From Blepharisma japonicum (lineage: Eukaryota > Ciliophora > Heterotrichea > Heterotrichida > Blepharismidae): a stretch of DNA of 64,000 nucleotides. The notes below the pieces were generated by a model. The model saw only the letters and a program-made list of their open reading frames with translations, was not told the DNA's origin and ran no database searches. This document shows, piece after piece, positions 1 to 14,713 of the stretch; the stretch's first letter is position 1; each line of letters starts with the position of its first letter. The DNA is taken from positions 186,001 to 250,000 of the forward strand of contig CATKHK010000045.1 in the NCBI GenBank assembly GCA_949751835.1. Direction: 5' to 3'. Made by a program: the position numbers and the translations under genes.

Positions 1-798
1 TTTTAATTTTATTATGAATGCTACCTTAAGTTTCTGATAATCTAAATGTCTATAATTCTAAGTGACTCTCAGAATAGGCAAATCAGGAGACTCCCTTAAA
101 ATTGAAATAGATAACTGCTAATGTCTTTGAGTAGCTAAAAATTAAAGAAGAGCTATTTCCAACATATCAAGAAAAGAGTCAAAAATATTTAAGACTAAAA
201 TTCGAAGCTAAAAGATTCAAGCAAGAATTAAATATAGAAAATTCAGCAAATATAAGGTTAAATATCATTCGCTTTACACTTTTAAATATTAGACACTTGT
301 TTGAAGACAATTTAGAAAATTTTTCCTCAGACATTTCATCGAGAAAATGGTAAATTCCAGAGCAAATGCCTGAGGATAAAAAGTTCAATAAAGTGCGGCT
401 AATAAACGAAAAATTCAGATTACCTAATAGAAAATTCTGTATTTAATTTATAGATGAATTTGCAAAGACTACAAATTTTCTTTATCCTTTTCAGCAAATA
501 GTGCAAATAAGCCGGATTATAATTAATACTTTTTCTAAAAAGAAACATAAAATTATAAATGTGTTTATAATAAATTATAATCAAGCCTTCATCTTACATA
601 TAGGATGATCTGATATATAAATATGAATGAATGTAATATTAAGTCTGACTAAATAAGCCCTACTAGAACTCTATAAGCTAATGCTAAAAATTATTTATTT
701 CTGATGATCTTCCCTTTTTAGTTCACATCCATACACATTTTCCCTCATTTTATTTAGAGCTAAAATAGATCTGACATCTAAAATCACAAATCTATAAA
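1..798. other. Upstream spacer, possible degraded coding fragment
   Basis: No gene can be defined here. One plus-strand frame is open from 135 to a TAA at 351-353 (about 72 codons). The same frame continues in protein-like composition to about 444, broken only by TAA/TAG. The stretch before 135 in this frame has several TAG/TAA codons. It could be the remnant or 3' end of a gene entering from the left, or chance. The last ~150 bp before 799 is the likely promoter and 5' leader of the giant gene. Confidence 0.25.
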
Positions 799-3700
799 AT
801 GAAAACTCAAACAGTAGTCAAGAAGGATAAGAAGAAAAAGAAAAATAGCAAGAATGAGCTCAAAGGAAATGGAAAAATAATTGAATCTGATGGTAAGACA
901 GATGAAAAATTAACTTTAGAGCATAATGATATCAAAGAAGAGAACGAGCCCACTAAAGTAGAGTCCAAGGATAATATAATATTAGAAGAGTACCAATTGA
1001 GTTTGGGAAAAACAGTTTTGGCTATTTATTCTTTTAGCAAAGCGCAATATTCAAGCAATGATTTGCAACTAATCGCCTTGAAGCAAGATAATTCCACATC
1101 AACTCAAGAGTTTGAGCAAACTTCTTTTAGTTATACGAATCCCATTGATAAGAGAAAAATCAGACTTTATAAAGCACATTATTATTTCAATGATGATAGT
1201 GCTCGTTTTAAGATGAGCTTGAAAAAGCATATAATGCTCTTATCAGATCCCATTTACTATGAAAAAGATGAACGTATTAGGATCTTGCCAGATGAAAATT
1301 TCGCATTCATTTTCGACTTAATGTTTGCTCCATGCTCAAGTTTCCTTAACAAGCAGCCAGCTGGAGTTCCAGTCAAGGATCCATTAATACACCTTATATG
1401 CTATTCTTATTATTTACTTGATCAAAGTGACTGGATTCAGACTATTCCAATTCTTGCTAGACAATTTTTTAGTTTTTACAGGATCCTTAATGCTACTAAA
1501 GATTCCAGTCTAGAAGCAATCAAGTTAATCAACACTGCTATCACATATATAGATCCCAATAAAATTGATGAACGGTCCTCCTATGCAATCTTATCATTAT
1601 TAGGGTGCTTGCCACATAGCATTCATTCTTATCAAATTGCTAAAATTGACAGTATAGATAGCTTTTTTAATATTTTTGGGAATTCTATATTATATACTTT
1701 AGAAGAATTAAAAAATTCTCAGCTTTATCCTGCAGTAACAGGATTAGTGCATATGATGATTTTTTCAAAAATTTCAAAAAAAGATGATTGAAAAATATTT
1801 TTAGCCCAAATAAAAAATACTGAAATAAAAGAAGAAGTCATTGACAAATTTATTGAAAATTCTAAGTCGCACCTTAATTTAGATTTCAATGATTGCGAAA
1901 TCTTATTTGAGATAATCGGAAACTTGGAAGTTAAAAAATTTATTGATTATTCCCTCAAAATAGCATTTTTATGCCAAAATTTCTCTGATTTCACTGTGTT
2001 ACTGAAAACTATTATTTACAAAAGAGAAGAAGATATCAATTTGGGTGAATGATTCAATAAATATTGAAGTCAAAACGAATTAATTACATTCATCAACAAA
2101 TATATAAGCAAAATGTGTATCCTAAATACAGAAGAAATTTCAAAGACACTTGAAGTTTTACATACAATGCCTTATGCTTTTAAAATTTTATTTTACGAAT
2201 CTAATTTAAGAAACTCAATAAATGCCAAACTAAAAGATCCTTACCCTATAACTGATAGCACTTTAATTGCTTTAAAGAGTATATATCGAGATTATTTTGA
2301 TGCTCAATTAATTGATGCATTAACAGCGCCATATGCTTGCTCATTCATAATAAAGCAAAAAACCTGTTTATTTTCAGATATTTTTCAATCCTTTGAATTT
2401 GATGAAGAAATCTGAAAAGAAAAATTCAATGAGTGATTAATTACTTTGCTTCCATTTGAAATCAATAATTATAGAGATAAAATAGATATTTTTGATCTCG
2501 AGATATTACGTATGCCTAATAATGAAAAAGATAAAAAATATTTTTGTAAAGAGTTTATAAACCTGCTAGGTGTTCGCTCTCAAAATAAACGCATTAGCCT
2601 TCTGAATTATATTTCAGAGTTTAATCGATGCCAATCAATAATATTAAAAGATGCCTACAGTAATTATTGTTATCAAAATGTTCTAAACAATAAAGATAAA
2701 GATCAAATAAAAACTTTAGAGAGTTATCAAGTAAATGAAAAGGACAATGGATTAGTAACTGCGTTTTTGAGCTATAAAATCGCGATAACTGAAGGCGACA
2801 ATGTTTCTGAAAATACTATTGAGGAGCATTTATATTGCAATCCTTCTCCGAATCATTTTTGATGCTTGCTCATAAATTTATTTGATAATTTTCAAAATGT
2901 ACAGTATGTGACATCATTAGTAAACGCCATTGCAGAATCAGCAGAAAATATTGTTCAGGGCAAAGTGAAAATTAAAAATTTATTGGCAATCAAAAAGTAT
3001 AGCGATGATCAAAAAGAAGCTTTTAATTTTTATATAAGAAGATGCTTACAAATTAAGAACAGAGAAAATATTGATTTCTTTGAGAATCTTGAAAATAATG
3101 TATTTCCGAATTTGGATGTAATCATAGTTTATATTAATGTGTTAAGAACTTATATCGATGTAGTCTGCAATGATGTAGAAGATCGCGATAATTTGGAAAC
3201 CCTATATAGTAATTCCACTCAGAATTATTTAGAAGTAGATATTGCTGATTTTGGATTTCAGGAAGATCTAGTTGCATTATTAGATATTATAAGGGCTATA
3301 GTTCCTGTGATAAATTCTTCGATTTATCTAAATTATTATCTTGCTTTGGAAAAAGAAAAGGAGCAATCACTAACTTCGCAAAATATTGGCGAAATTAGTA
3401 AAATTGCCTATGAATCAATGAAAAATGATTTCAATGAAATTATGGATGATATAAAGAAGTATTCAGCTGCAAAAATTATTGAGATTTTTGAAAAAGTTAA
3501 TGATTATGAAAAAGAGCTTGTACTCATAAATTCAATTTTCACACCAGATAAAGAAACAATTGATTATTTTGGATGATGCCTTTACTTCATCAAGAACAAA
3601 AACAATTATTTAAAAGCGTGCGAAAGCTTACTTAAGCTCCAAGATACCATAGATTTTAGTGATCAAGTCTATATTAAAATATGCACTAAATTTACAAATT

Positions 3701-6700
3701 TTATTCAAAAAATAAAGAAAAGAAGTGTTGCTAGTTTTTTCAAATTTTCAGAAAATGTAAGAACCAATTTATTTATGTACATTGATCAAGAGAGAGAAGA
3801 TAAATTGATTTCAGCGCTCGATGACTTATCTAAATCAGAAGATCTTATAAAATTTGCTTCAAGAGTCAAAGAAAATGAGCTAGAGCAGCTAAAAGAAAGT
3901 GTCAATGATTATGATGATACATATGTGACCACACAAGTGATCCTAGATTTTGAGTTTTTATGGTATTTTTTCAAAGAAATAGCGAATACTGCACATTCCT
4001 ATCAGAAGATGGCTCCTTTTATACTAAGTAAAATTGACAGCAAAGAAGGAAAATTGAAAGAAAAGTTCTCTAACTGTATAATAAATCTTCAAGGAATAAA
4101 AGAACTCCATAATGTATTGAACTGCAGAGAGGAAGCCAAGCAAAAGCAAATTATTGGAATTGTAAAGAAGTCAGCATTTGAAATCATTTCAGTTGGAGAA
4201 GAAAGTTATGATGTAAATCTGCTATATGAAAAAAATGATAAGCAAGCATTCAACCTTGCAAATTTGCTTGAATTAAGAGACAGATCTATGTTATTAATTC
4301 ACACCAAGACTCATTCAGAGCAAGAAGAAAATGGTGATACAGACATGACTTATTACACTAATTTTATTGAGTATTCTTTATCAATCCAAAATATTTTGGC
4401 CACCTTAAAAAATCTAGATGTATACGGGTATCCGAATTCTCAATCTCCTCAAAAAGTCTTCTCGTGCATAGATGGGGAATATGACGAAGTTAAGCAATTT
4501 GAAAAAAATCTTAATGAGATCTTCAGTAATTGAGAAAGAGATTTAACTAGCCATTATAAGTCAAATTACTATCTATCATTCATGAATGGCAAACAACTTT
4601 GGACATTAGAGAAATATATAATCTTAAAAGATCAAACATACAGAAGAAAAGCTGAAAATTTGTTGACATTTATGGGTAAGCAATCTTTTATGGCAAATAT
4701 CGAAAACTATAGTGATAATAAAGATGTTAGACATCGACTTCAGCTTCTGGCAACGATACTAGATGAAATACCAAATTTGGAAGATATGAAAATGGATAAG
4801 GAGTATGATATTGCTCCGCGCTCAGCTATTTCACAAAATAACGGCGAAATTCTTTATATAGAAACTTCAAAACTAATCAATGCAGTTATTTCAGCTTACA
4901 TAAACTCTAGACATGCATTACCTAGAGCTGATCAGGTATTTTTTTGTCAGTATACAACTCATTGAAAAGATTTATTAGCATTCTTCCATAGATGCTTTTT
5001 AAATAAAAATGGCGAGCTTTATTTATTGATTAATTGTGAAAATTTATCACTGGAAAATCAAAATAAAGCCAAAGCATTATTCACAGAACTTATATTTGAG
5101 CGTGTTGGTGAGCTTCAGTTTAAATTTGGAATTATAACTTCTGACCCAAGATCATCTTTATCATCTTATTTTAAGTACCTTGATTCAACGAGAGTTATTA
5201 ATCTTCGAGAGAGTCAGATATTGATTGATGAAAAACTTAGGTTAATTATGCATTTAGAAGATAAAAATAGCATTGTTTATACTTCAGCATCAGCAGGATT
5301 AGGGAAAACAGCTGCCATACGGTCTAGGGCTAAAAACGAAGTAAAAGATCTTGTAACGTTTCCTATATCAGGAGATGTTGATTGTATTGATATTTCCAAT
5401 AGATTTTCTAATATCAATCTTAATGAAGACTGTATTTTGCACCTTCAACTAAGCTTTGTTAGCAACGCAGCCTTATTAAATGAAATTCTCATGAACATTT
5501 GCCTATTTAGAACTCTAAACTGCACAGAAGATATTATAATTTTCCCAAAAGACATGTTAATTTGTATTGAAGTCGCTAACACGTATGATAATATGCTTTA
5601 CAACTCTATCGACTATTTGAAATATTTAAAATGCGTTCCTATCAATGGTTTAGACCTCAATGAATTAATAGTAGATAATCATTCCTTTAAACTTCAATTT
5701 GTAGCAAGATATTTGCACTTATATGAGACTGGCAGAATTGAGGATCAGACTGTTAATGAGAGCGATCTTCATGATACAAATAAAGAAAGCATAGTTACTC
5801 TCTTAGAAAGATATTTTATTGATAGGCAAAACGATAAAGAACAGATTACTTATACACAAATCAGTGTTTTTATAAACATTCTTGACAGGCTATTGAGAAA
5901 TTTTACAAGAAGCCCTTTCAATCCAGAAATAATAAGAGAAATTATAAATGATTTGAGATATAATAACCTTGAATTTTTCATTGAAGATTTCACTACTTTC
6001 AGGGCTACAATAATTGATGCATTGCTACTTACTACAGAAGAGTTTACTACAAAAAGCATTAAGAGTGTCAGAAAATCTCAGTTTAAAGCATCACAGAACC
6101 TATGAAAAAACGAAGAAATTCAAGATGGCCAAGAAGACCTTGCAAATGCTTTTCAATGTACTTTGACATGGGAAAATTCCAATCATTTCACCATGGTCTT
6201 CTTAGAAGACGGATCATTTGTTCCAATTTACCGAGATAAAGACCAAGTTCCAGAGAGCATAAAAAAATTGATTTTCTGGCAGCACAATTTTAACAGGCCA
6301 GGGGAAGAGATTGCCAACTTGATAGAATCTCAAGAATATGAAATCGATGACTATGCCAACATGTCACATAATGCATTGCTCCAGAAGCTTCAAACTTATA
6401 ATAAGCATGGAAAAGATCTTGCGATAGAATATTCAGATTCTCACTATGTCATGACTCCAGATAACTTCTTAAAGATGAACTTGATTTACTTAAGAATTCA
6501 ATCAAATATTCCAGTTATAATCATGGGTGAGACAGGATGTGGAAAGACCTCACTGATTCAATTTTTCGTCGAAGAAGTCTTAGGAAATCAATTAATAAAA
6601 ATAAGTATCCATGCAGGAATTACATCAAAGCAAATTAAAGAAAGAATGGCAGAATTAATTGAAAAAGCATATAACATGAGCTACGAAAATGCAGATGAAA

Positions 6701-9700
6701 AATTGTGGGTATTCTTTGACGAGTTTAATACAACTGATAGTATAGGGCTAATATGCGAGATTATGTGTGAGAGAAGTATAGAGGGCGATCACTTGCCTGA
6801 TAATATAGCATTTTTAGGTGCCTGCAATCCTTATAGAGTTTCCAGTAAAAAAGCAGTATATGAAGAAAATGTTGGAATCAAAAAAGCTAATGCAAAAATC
6901 AGCAAATTGATGCATGTTGTTAAGCCGCTCCCAGACACAATGATTGAATATGTATGGGATTTCGGCTATTTAACTGAAAATGATTCAAGAAAGTATATTC
7001 ACACTATGCTGAAAACAAGAATCAATACTAATTATCATGATTTATTCGTTTACTTGATTTGCTTATCTCACAAATACTTCCAATCGAAAGAAGATGTAAG
7101 CAGCGTAAGTCTTAGAGATGTCACAAGATTTATTATGCTCTATCTATGATTCAGGGAATCGATACAGTCCAAGCATAAATTAAGAGGAGATTTATTTTAT
7201 GAAAATTTGAAAAAATATGATTTAATTGTTGAGGATCAAGTAGCTGACGAAGATTTTGATTTGAATGCTGGAATTCTCGCATTTTCTCATTGCTATTATT
7301 TGAGGATTTCATCACAAAGAGAAAGAAATGAATTTCTAGAAGCAATTGTAAACGAGCTAGATGCTGAATGTTTAACTGTAGAAAAAATACTTAAAATAGT
7401 GGAAGAGGAACAGAATGATTATTTGGCCAGAATGGAAATAACAAAAGGGACAGCTTTAAACCAAGCTTTAAGAGAAAATATTTTTGCTGTAATTCCATGC
7501 ATTGTCAATAAAATTCCAATTTTTATATGTGGGAAACCTGGATGCAGTAAATCATTATCAATTCAACTTATTTTTGCTAATTTAAGAGGTGAAAAATCCA
7601 CTGATCCATATTTTAAAACGCTTCCAGAGTTAGCATTGGTACCTTTTCAAGGATCAGACTCATGCACATCAGAAGGTATATTAAAAGCATTTGAAAGGTC
7701 TAAAAAGTTCCTAAATTCAGACTCCAATCTGTTGCCAGTTATTGTATTTGATGAAATTGGGCTTGCAGAAATCTCTAAGCATAATCCACTTAAAGTCTTA
7801 CACTCTCTTCTAGAAATAGAAAATAATATAGTTGGATTTATAGGAATATCTAATTGAAGACTTGATGCATCTAAAATGAACAGAGCTTTATATCTTGCGA
7901 GGCCAGACCCTGATGAAGAAGATTTAATTCACACTGCTATGAGCATTTATACCTCATATAGTGATGGCCTCAGAATTTATGAATCAGTTATAAGCAGTCT
8001 AGCGAAATCATATTTTCTTCTGAAAAATGAATATAAAAATACCGAATTCACAGATTTTTATGGGTTGAGAGATTTTTATCATTTAATCAAACAAGTATCA
8101 AAAAATCTTGTCAATAGAAATATTTTAGAAAATCAAGAAATATCAATGACTGTCAAGCAAGGAATTGAAAGAAATTTTGGAGGAAAATTAGGCTCTTCCA
8201 AAAAAATGGGTGAATTTTTTGCCACAATTCATCATTTTGAGCATATTTACCCATATTTGCCAGAAATAAACGTTTTAGATCTCATTAATGATAATTTAAG
8301 TGATTCAAGCTCCAGATATTTAATGCTTATTGGAAGAGTGGATGTCATCACTTATATAATAGACAAGCATTTGAACTCATTAGCAGAAAGAAGAATTATT
8401 GTGGGGAGCAAGTTAAAAAATGATACTGATCAAGAAGAGTATAGTTTTAGGTCTCTGAGCGATATTATTCTCTATATGGAAAGAGGAATTTCTATAATAT
8501 TAAAAGATATGGATCACATATACAGTTCTTTATATGATTTATTCAACCAGAATTTTGCAGTTTCAGGAGAAGGGGAAGGAGAAAGAAGGTATTGCAGAAT
8601 TGCATTAGGTGCTCTTTTTAATCCAAGATGCTTTGTACATAGTAATTTCCATGCCATTGTCTTTATGAATGATGATGAAAATAATCTACTGAAGGCAGAT
8701 GCTCCATTTTTAAATAGATTTGAAAAGCATTACTTATCATTAGAATCTATGCTAAATGAAGAGCAAGCTGGCATTTTGGTTGAATTAGAAAATTGGGTAA
8801 ATTCAATTTTCTCATATCAAGATGATTCTGATCTCATTTTTACTAAAAACCATATTTTCCCAATTTACAATCGAGAAACACTGGCTTTGCAAATATTATT
8901 TGATGACAGTAAAAATAAAGAGCAAGTGCTAAGCGACTGCAAAAAAACTCTTTTAAAAATAGCCCCTGCAGACATACTGATATTACTTAATCTAAATTCA
9001 CTAGATCAAGAAGAGAAAAGCTTTATCAATAATCATTGAAGAGAATTTCACAGTCAAAAATTCCCTGAAGTTTTGAATTCTATGATTGAAAATCAAGCGC
9101 CTTTTGATAAATTAATTGCATTTACCTACGATAACAGATCAGCAAACCAAATTCAAGAAATAAAAAGGGATGAAATTGTTATAAATGAAATTAGTAATTT
9201 TGGCTCTGAAAGAGAAATTACTAAAGATATTGAGACATTTTATTATAGTGAAACTAAATCATTATACATTTTAGAGCTTGATTTTTCCAAGGATATTAAC
9301 CATCTTTCATTAATAAAATTCATTATTGATCGTGAAGAAAAAGAAACTAAAAATGATTGGAAATGCAGGAAATTAGTGTGCGTGATAATTCATATGACAA
9401 GAAACATAAAACATGACAGCTCTGTCATTTTGTTTGGATCATGGGAAATTAGAATGTTTGATGATCTCTCAATGGAAACCCTTGAAATTTCTGATGAGTT
9501 GTTGAATAAAACAACTAAAGAGCTTATCTTTGAAAATCAAATAGTAAACTTCGAAGAAAATATTGGGTCTTTAGTAGAAAATTGCATTTTGAGGTTTAAA
9601 TATGAGCAAACTATTTACGCTAACAAAGAAAAATTAAATACATACCTTCTAGATATTATTGATAAAGTCGCAAAAGATAAAATTCTTATTGAAGCTCTTA

Positions 9701-12700
9701 AAGAGAAATCGTTTAATCTAATTAGACAGAAACCGAGAATTAAAGATTGAAAAATAGAGATCTTTTATAATAGTGAGCTTGTATCAGACTCAAACCGATT
9801 ATTTACAGCAATTACTTCGGCAATTTCAAGAGAAATAGAAAGTGCATTGACTATCCTTATTTATCTTTTGGAAGAAAAATCGGCATTATTAAGCTATTTT
9901 AGTGAAAAAGATCAAGAATATAGCGAAGAAAAAAGAAATATTTGGTTTTCAATTTTTAAGACTATGAAGACAGGAAATATTGCACTGCAAAATGTAAACC
10001 AGGGAAATATATTAAAGCTTGAATTTGAGCTTCATTTTCCATTCTCAAAGCCAGAGTATAGAACTATTATAGAGTTCTACAAAGTATATAAGGTAAATAA
10101 AAAAAATAAAGATGCTCTAGAGGTTTTTATTGAAAGTTACAGAGAGAAATCTGTTTATAAAGATAATTTAGCAATGATAGAACAAAATGAATATTTACAA
10201 AATGTTTTTATCAAAGATATGATAAGGATTTGCTTAGCAAGAAATTTAATGAGCATGGAATATGAATTCGTAGTTTTTAGTCTTTTTAGCTCAAGTGTCA
10301 AATATATTGAAAGCTTCGAAGAAAAATTAATTTCTTTCATGAATTTTGAAAACTTATTAGTACTTTTGTGTCAAATCTTCAGCACATCTTTGATTTCTGC
10401 TGAAAACTTGCTTGGGATGATAAACAATTCTCTGCAAGCAGAGAATGAAGAATATAAATTAGGAGAATACGCTGAAAGTGAGGAGGATAGCAGAAGCGAG
10501 TCAGAAGCAAGTGAGGAGAGTCTCGAATCATCAGTTGAGAATGATTTTAATGAATCATTAATCCAGTTAATTACTCATATCCTAAAAGTCCTTACAAAAG
10601 AAATGATGCCCAAATTTGAAACATTAGCAGTTGATAAAAATGGTCTAAATTACCCCATCAGAGTTGAAAAACTCTACAATTTGCTTGCAGAAGCTGAATT
10701 AATAGGAAATTTTGAGTTAGAAAACTTGGATGAGCTAGAATTTTGGGTTTCATTTAGCTCGCTTGTTGCAAAATCAAAGATAGATCAGCTAATATTATTA
10801 GAAATTCATGAAGTAGGAAAATTCTATGCTGAAAATAATGATAGCTATATTTATAATCAAAGCTTTGTCGATTATGTCTTTGAAAAGATAAATGCAGATG
10901 ACAAATTTCAAGAGCAAGCAAACGAAAATGATCTTGCAGCTTTTAAAGCCTCGTATATGAAATTGCTTTTAAACCAGAATGCTGAATATATATTAAATAT
11001 AGCAGGAGAATTTGAAAATAGCGAAATATGGAAATATTCAACAAAATTAATTACAATTGCATTAAAGAAATCTGGTTTAATTGGCGCTATAAGCGAAATT
11101 TCTAAAAGAATAGGAGAAGGTGAAAATCCTGACTTCGAGATTGGTGAAAATCCTTATTTAAATACAATCGAAAGAATACTATCAGAAATTAGATTAGATT
11201 GCAAATTTGCTGTACTTTTAAGCGATACAATTTACAAATTTATTAAGGATGAAGAGCAAGAGGAGCCTAATGAAGAATCAAAAGAGGCTGACAATCATCA
11301 TGATCAAACTGATTTTTATAAAGAATTATTAATTTCTAAAGCTCCAGTTGCTGGCTTTTTTAATAATTATCTCACTGATGACTCTGGAAATTTTTCAAAC
11401 ATTAGAAAATTAATATCTGCTGTGCAAATAAGAATTTATCTAGAAATTTATTCTATGCTATTATTAGAAAACTCCACTAATTTTGAACCTGAACTACGGT
11501 ATGCTATGGGCAATGTAAATCAATTTCTTTGTGAGTCGCAATATGGAGAAACTTTTAGATTATTTTGTTTAAAAAATATTTTTTATCACAATCAATTCAC
11601 AATTGATGATCTTTCTAAGTTCTTAAAAGCTAAGAGAGGAGTTGAATGAATTAATCGAATAGGCCAACTCCAGGTCGAAAATAAATTGGAGATAATTCCT
11701 TATATTCCAAATTTGAAGAAGCATTATATTGAAACAGTGGCTATTCTTAATGGAATTATTCAAGGTCAAAATTTTTATGGCGAACTTTCTGCGAAAATTT
11801 TAGCATCAGAACTTTCACATTTAAGGCTTGCTTTAGGATTAGCATTTATGAATGAAGTGTTTACTTTGTTTACTTTAAATGAACAAATAAATGATAATTT
11901 AGCCAGATGGCTTGAAAGTAGCAAAGAAATAGTTGTCGAAGCTCTTGGAGATGAATTTTATTCTCTTCTTTTCAATTTCCTGCATAATTTCCCAAGAAAT
12001 TCTATTTTACATCTTTCTGTAGGCCAGAATCAAAAAGAAGTACATCAATCTCTGCTAATCTGCATGATTCTGATAACTCTTTTCGCTTATAAAGATTCAG
12101 CTAGCCCTCTAACAAGTATTTTCTTTGCCAGATCAGGAAAAATTGATCGAAATTTACCCAATCGATTCAATAATATGTTCATTTTCGCTTCTGAGCCAAG
12201 CCCTATGCTTCAATTCACAAGATCAACTCTAGAAAACTTCAATAATCTGATTTCAAATACTTTTTTAGCTCGTTATGCCAGAGGAAGTACTTACAAATGT
12301 TCTGATACATGCGATTATATGTACTTTATCAGCAATTGTGGGGGTCCTACAGAAATAGCAAACTGCCCTTTTTGTGGCCAACAAATTGGAGGAATGGATC
12401 ATCAGCTTGTTCAGAGACCTGGACATCAAAATTTGTCTCATGAAGAAGCACTAGTATTTTTAAGAAATTCTATAGCAAGACAAGAAGCACAGACAAGCAA
12501 AGGGTGTAAACATTATAGAAATGCAGGAGAAAAAATTTATATGAGAGGACTCAAGCCTATAACTTCTCAAGTTCTCCATCTTATTCTTGGAAGCTCTTTA
12601 TATGGTCTTCTAAAGCTGAATTTAATTTCAGATAGAGATTTGAGAAATATTCTACCAAATAGTGATAACTATGAAAACTTCTTGAGCAGAAGCATTGAAG

Positions 12701-14550
12701 CTGACTTAAATAATATTGAAAATCTGCTAGGCACTAATGAAGGGCATATATGGCTATATGAAGTGTTTTCTCATTTGCCTTGAATTATTGAGCAAATTAA
12801 CAGAGAACCATCTGAAAAAGATGTAAGAGACTACTTTGAGAGGCTTTTTGAAAATGAAATTATTAATGGCAGGCTAAGCCCAGCTGCAGTAATAATGGAC
12901 TACAAAAACAAATTAAAATCAGATTTGGAGTTCGAAGCTTCGTTTAAAGACTACATTGAAGAGCTCAAAGGTCCTGAAGATGAAAATTATCCAATGCTCA
13001 AATTCTTCAGACACAACGAAGAGCCAAGCTTTGAAGCGATGAAAAATGCTTTTGAACTGGAAAGAGAGGACAAAAAATATGGACTATTGCGCATTTATTT
13101 CCAAAATTATGAAGATATCAAAAAAGTTGAAAGCCTTTATCCAATAATTGAGTTTACCAACGCTTTATTAGAAATTTATAATCATAATATTCCTCGTGAA
13201 GAATCTAGACTTCTAACAATAGATGATGCTATAAAAGAAAGCAAAAATGAAAATCTTGAAGCCCTATTTGATAGCTTTTTAAAGGCTTGGGAAACTAAAG
13301 GACTTGACGAAATGCAATATGGCTGCAAAGCCCTTAAAAATATTCATTTCAACAGATCAAGCAGTTTAAATTTCTTTTTAATTGACAATAAAGAACATGG
13401 GGGAGGTATGTATATGGCATCTGCAATACTAGAGTTGGCAGAAATCCAAAATAAAATTTTACTACAGATGAATAATGAAATTAGCTCAGAAAAACAAGTT
13501 GCAAGCTTAAATATCGTTGATCCTACATTTTATCCTTTACAAAAAATAAAGAAAGAAAACCTTTTGTCGTTAGAAATTGATGATATCACAATAATGAGGA
13601 TTTGCTCATTTAATAATCCTGGTTATGGGATGGGCAGTGAAATCTCTTATGATTTTGAAAGGTTGCAAGTAAATTTGGTGAAAAATATCATCAAAAAGAA
13701 GTTTTTAGATAAAACAAAACTTGATTTAATCCAATATCAGCTCGAATTACTGAATATGCAAAATGAGGAGTCTGGGCTTATTTTAGAAATCAGAAACTCA
13801 GTCCAGCAAAAACACTTTGATGAAGAAACAATGATAAAGGTAAACTATTTCTTAAGAGATTTAGAAATTCGAGAAAAAGGTGGCGTTTCAATAAAACTCA
13901 AAGAAATTTATGGCTCATTAAACTATATTTTGTGCTATCTCAAAAACTCAAAAGTATCTCCTGGAAAAGTCATATCAGAATTTTGTAGAGAAACACTAAA
14001 TACAACCAAAATCAGTGATTTCTTTAAAGGGAGAAGTCATCTATCTAGCATAAAACTAGAAAACATCATTGCTTTATATGAAAAAATCGAGCAAGCTTAT
14101 TTCCCTTGCATGTTGAAATTTATAAGAGCTGAATATAAAAAAGAGGATAATTCTGAGAATTTCGAGCAAAGAATTATTGAATTAATCCAACAATGTGACA
14201 GCGGCAATGCTTTTCCTGATAGGCATGAAGTTCAGAATGCACTCCTTAGATTTATTATAAGATGCTTAACAGCTGACTTGAACGAAGCTTTACCTATTAA
14301 AATGTATATCACAAAAACTGATTTTTGGGACTTAGACATTGGATTCGAAAAAATTGAAAATCTTGGTGCAGCTTTTTCAGATGAAATTTTAGTATCTCAT
14401 TCTGTTTTTGTTTTCAATAAAATTAAGACAATAAATGGAGAACTTGATAATCCTAGAGAAGTAACTATAGCAAAAGCAAAAAGAAATGTAGAGAAGTCTC
14501 ATAAAAAATCATCAAAAAGAATGCAGCAGATTGATAAAAATTTTAGATAA
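799..14550 (+). CDS. RNF213: RNF213-type giant AAA+ / RZ-finger E3 ubiquitin ligase
   Basis: A single frame of 4,583 codons ends at TAA (14548-14550). It contains 16 in-frame TGA codons read as Trp and no intron that I can find. The N-terminus is lysine-rich (about residues 1-60). A dynein-like AAA core holds three P-loops: SAGLGKT near 1498, GETGCGKT near 1910 and GKPGCSK near 2245. The second is followed by a Walker B (FFDEFNTTDSIG, near 1973) and the LGACNPYR motif; the third by FDEIGLAE near 2316. These are family hallmarks of RNF213/mysterin. The C-terminal part (about 3834-3872) carries an RZ-type zinc finger ending CPFCGQQIGG. Human RNF213 is about 5,200 residues and also has a RING. 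I find no RING-like cysteine cluster between the AAA core and the RZ finger. By family, it should transfer ubiquitin through the RZ finger, driven or gated by the AAA ring, in the cytosol or on lipid/pathogen surfaces. The substrate here is unknown. The family call is firm. Confidence 0.93.
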
Positions 14551-14598
14551 CTTTAATTCATATTGAAATTAAGATTTTTTAAAGATATTAAATTAAAG

Positions 14599-14663
14599 TC
14601 CACGTAGGAAAATTATATATAACTTATTTTATTGAGAATTTAAAATCTTTTCCACGTAGGAAA
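14599..14663. repeat. 13-bp direct repeat upstream of the divergent SAR1 gene
   Basis: The 13-mer TCCACGTAGGAAA occurs at 14599-14611 and again at 14651-14663, 52 bp apart and 51 bp before the start codon at 14714. It contains a CACGT core. It is not seen in front of the second SAR1 gene. It could be a duplicated transcription-factor site or a chance relic of local duplication. Confidence 0.4.
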
Positions 14664-14713
14664 TTAATATGGAGTGTTTATTACACAAAAATTAATATAA
14701 TTTTTTATTCCAA

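Noticed and set aside
179-388. Minus-strand frame MNFLSSGICSG...
   Set aside because: It is antisense to a more protein-like plus-strand frame and has no recognisable motif.
5026-8000. Dynein heavy chain or midasin as the identity of the AAA core
   Set aside because: The RZ finger and the GKPGCSK and FDEIGLAE motifs are RNF213 marks; there is no dynein stalk or MIDAS domain.
1792-14550. Reading 799-14550 as a string of separate genes ending at TGA
   Set aside because: All pieces are in one frame, and RNF213 motifs continue smoothly across the TGA codons.
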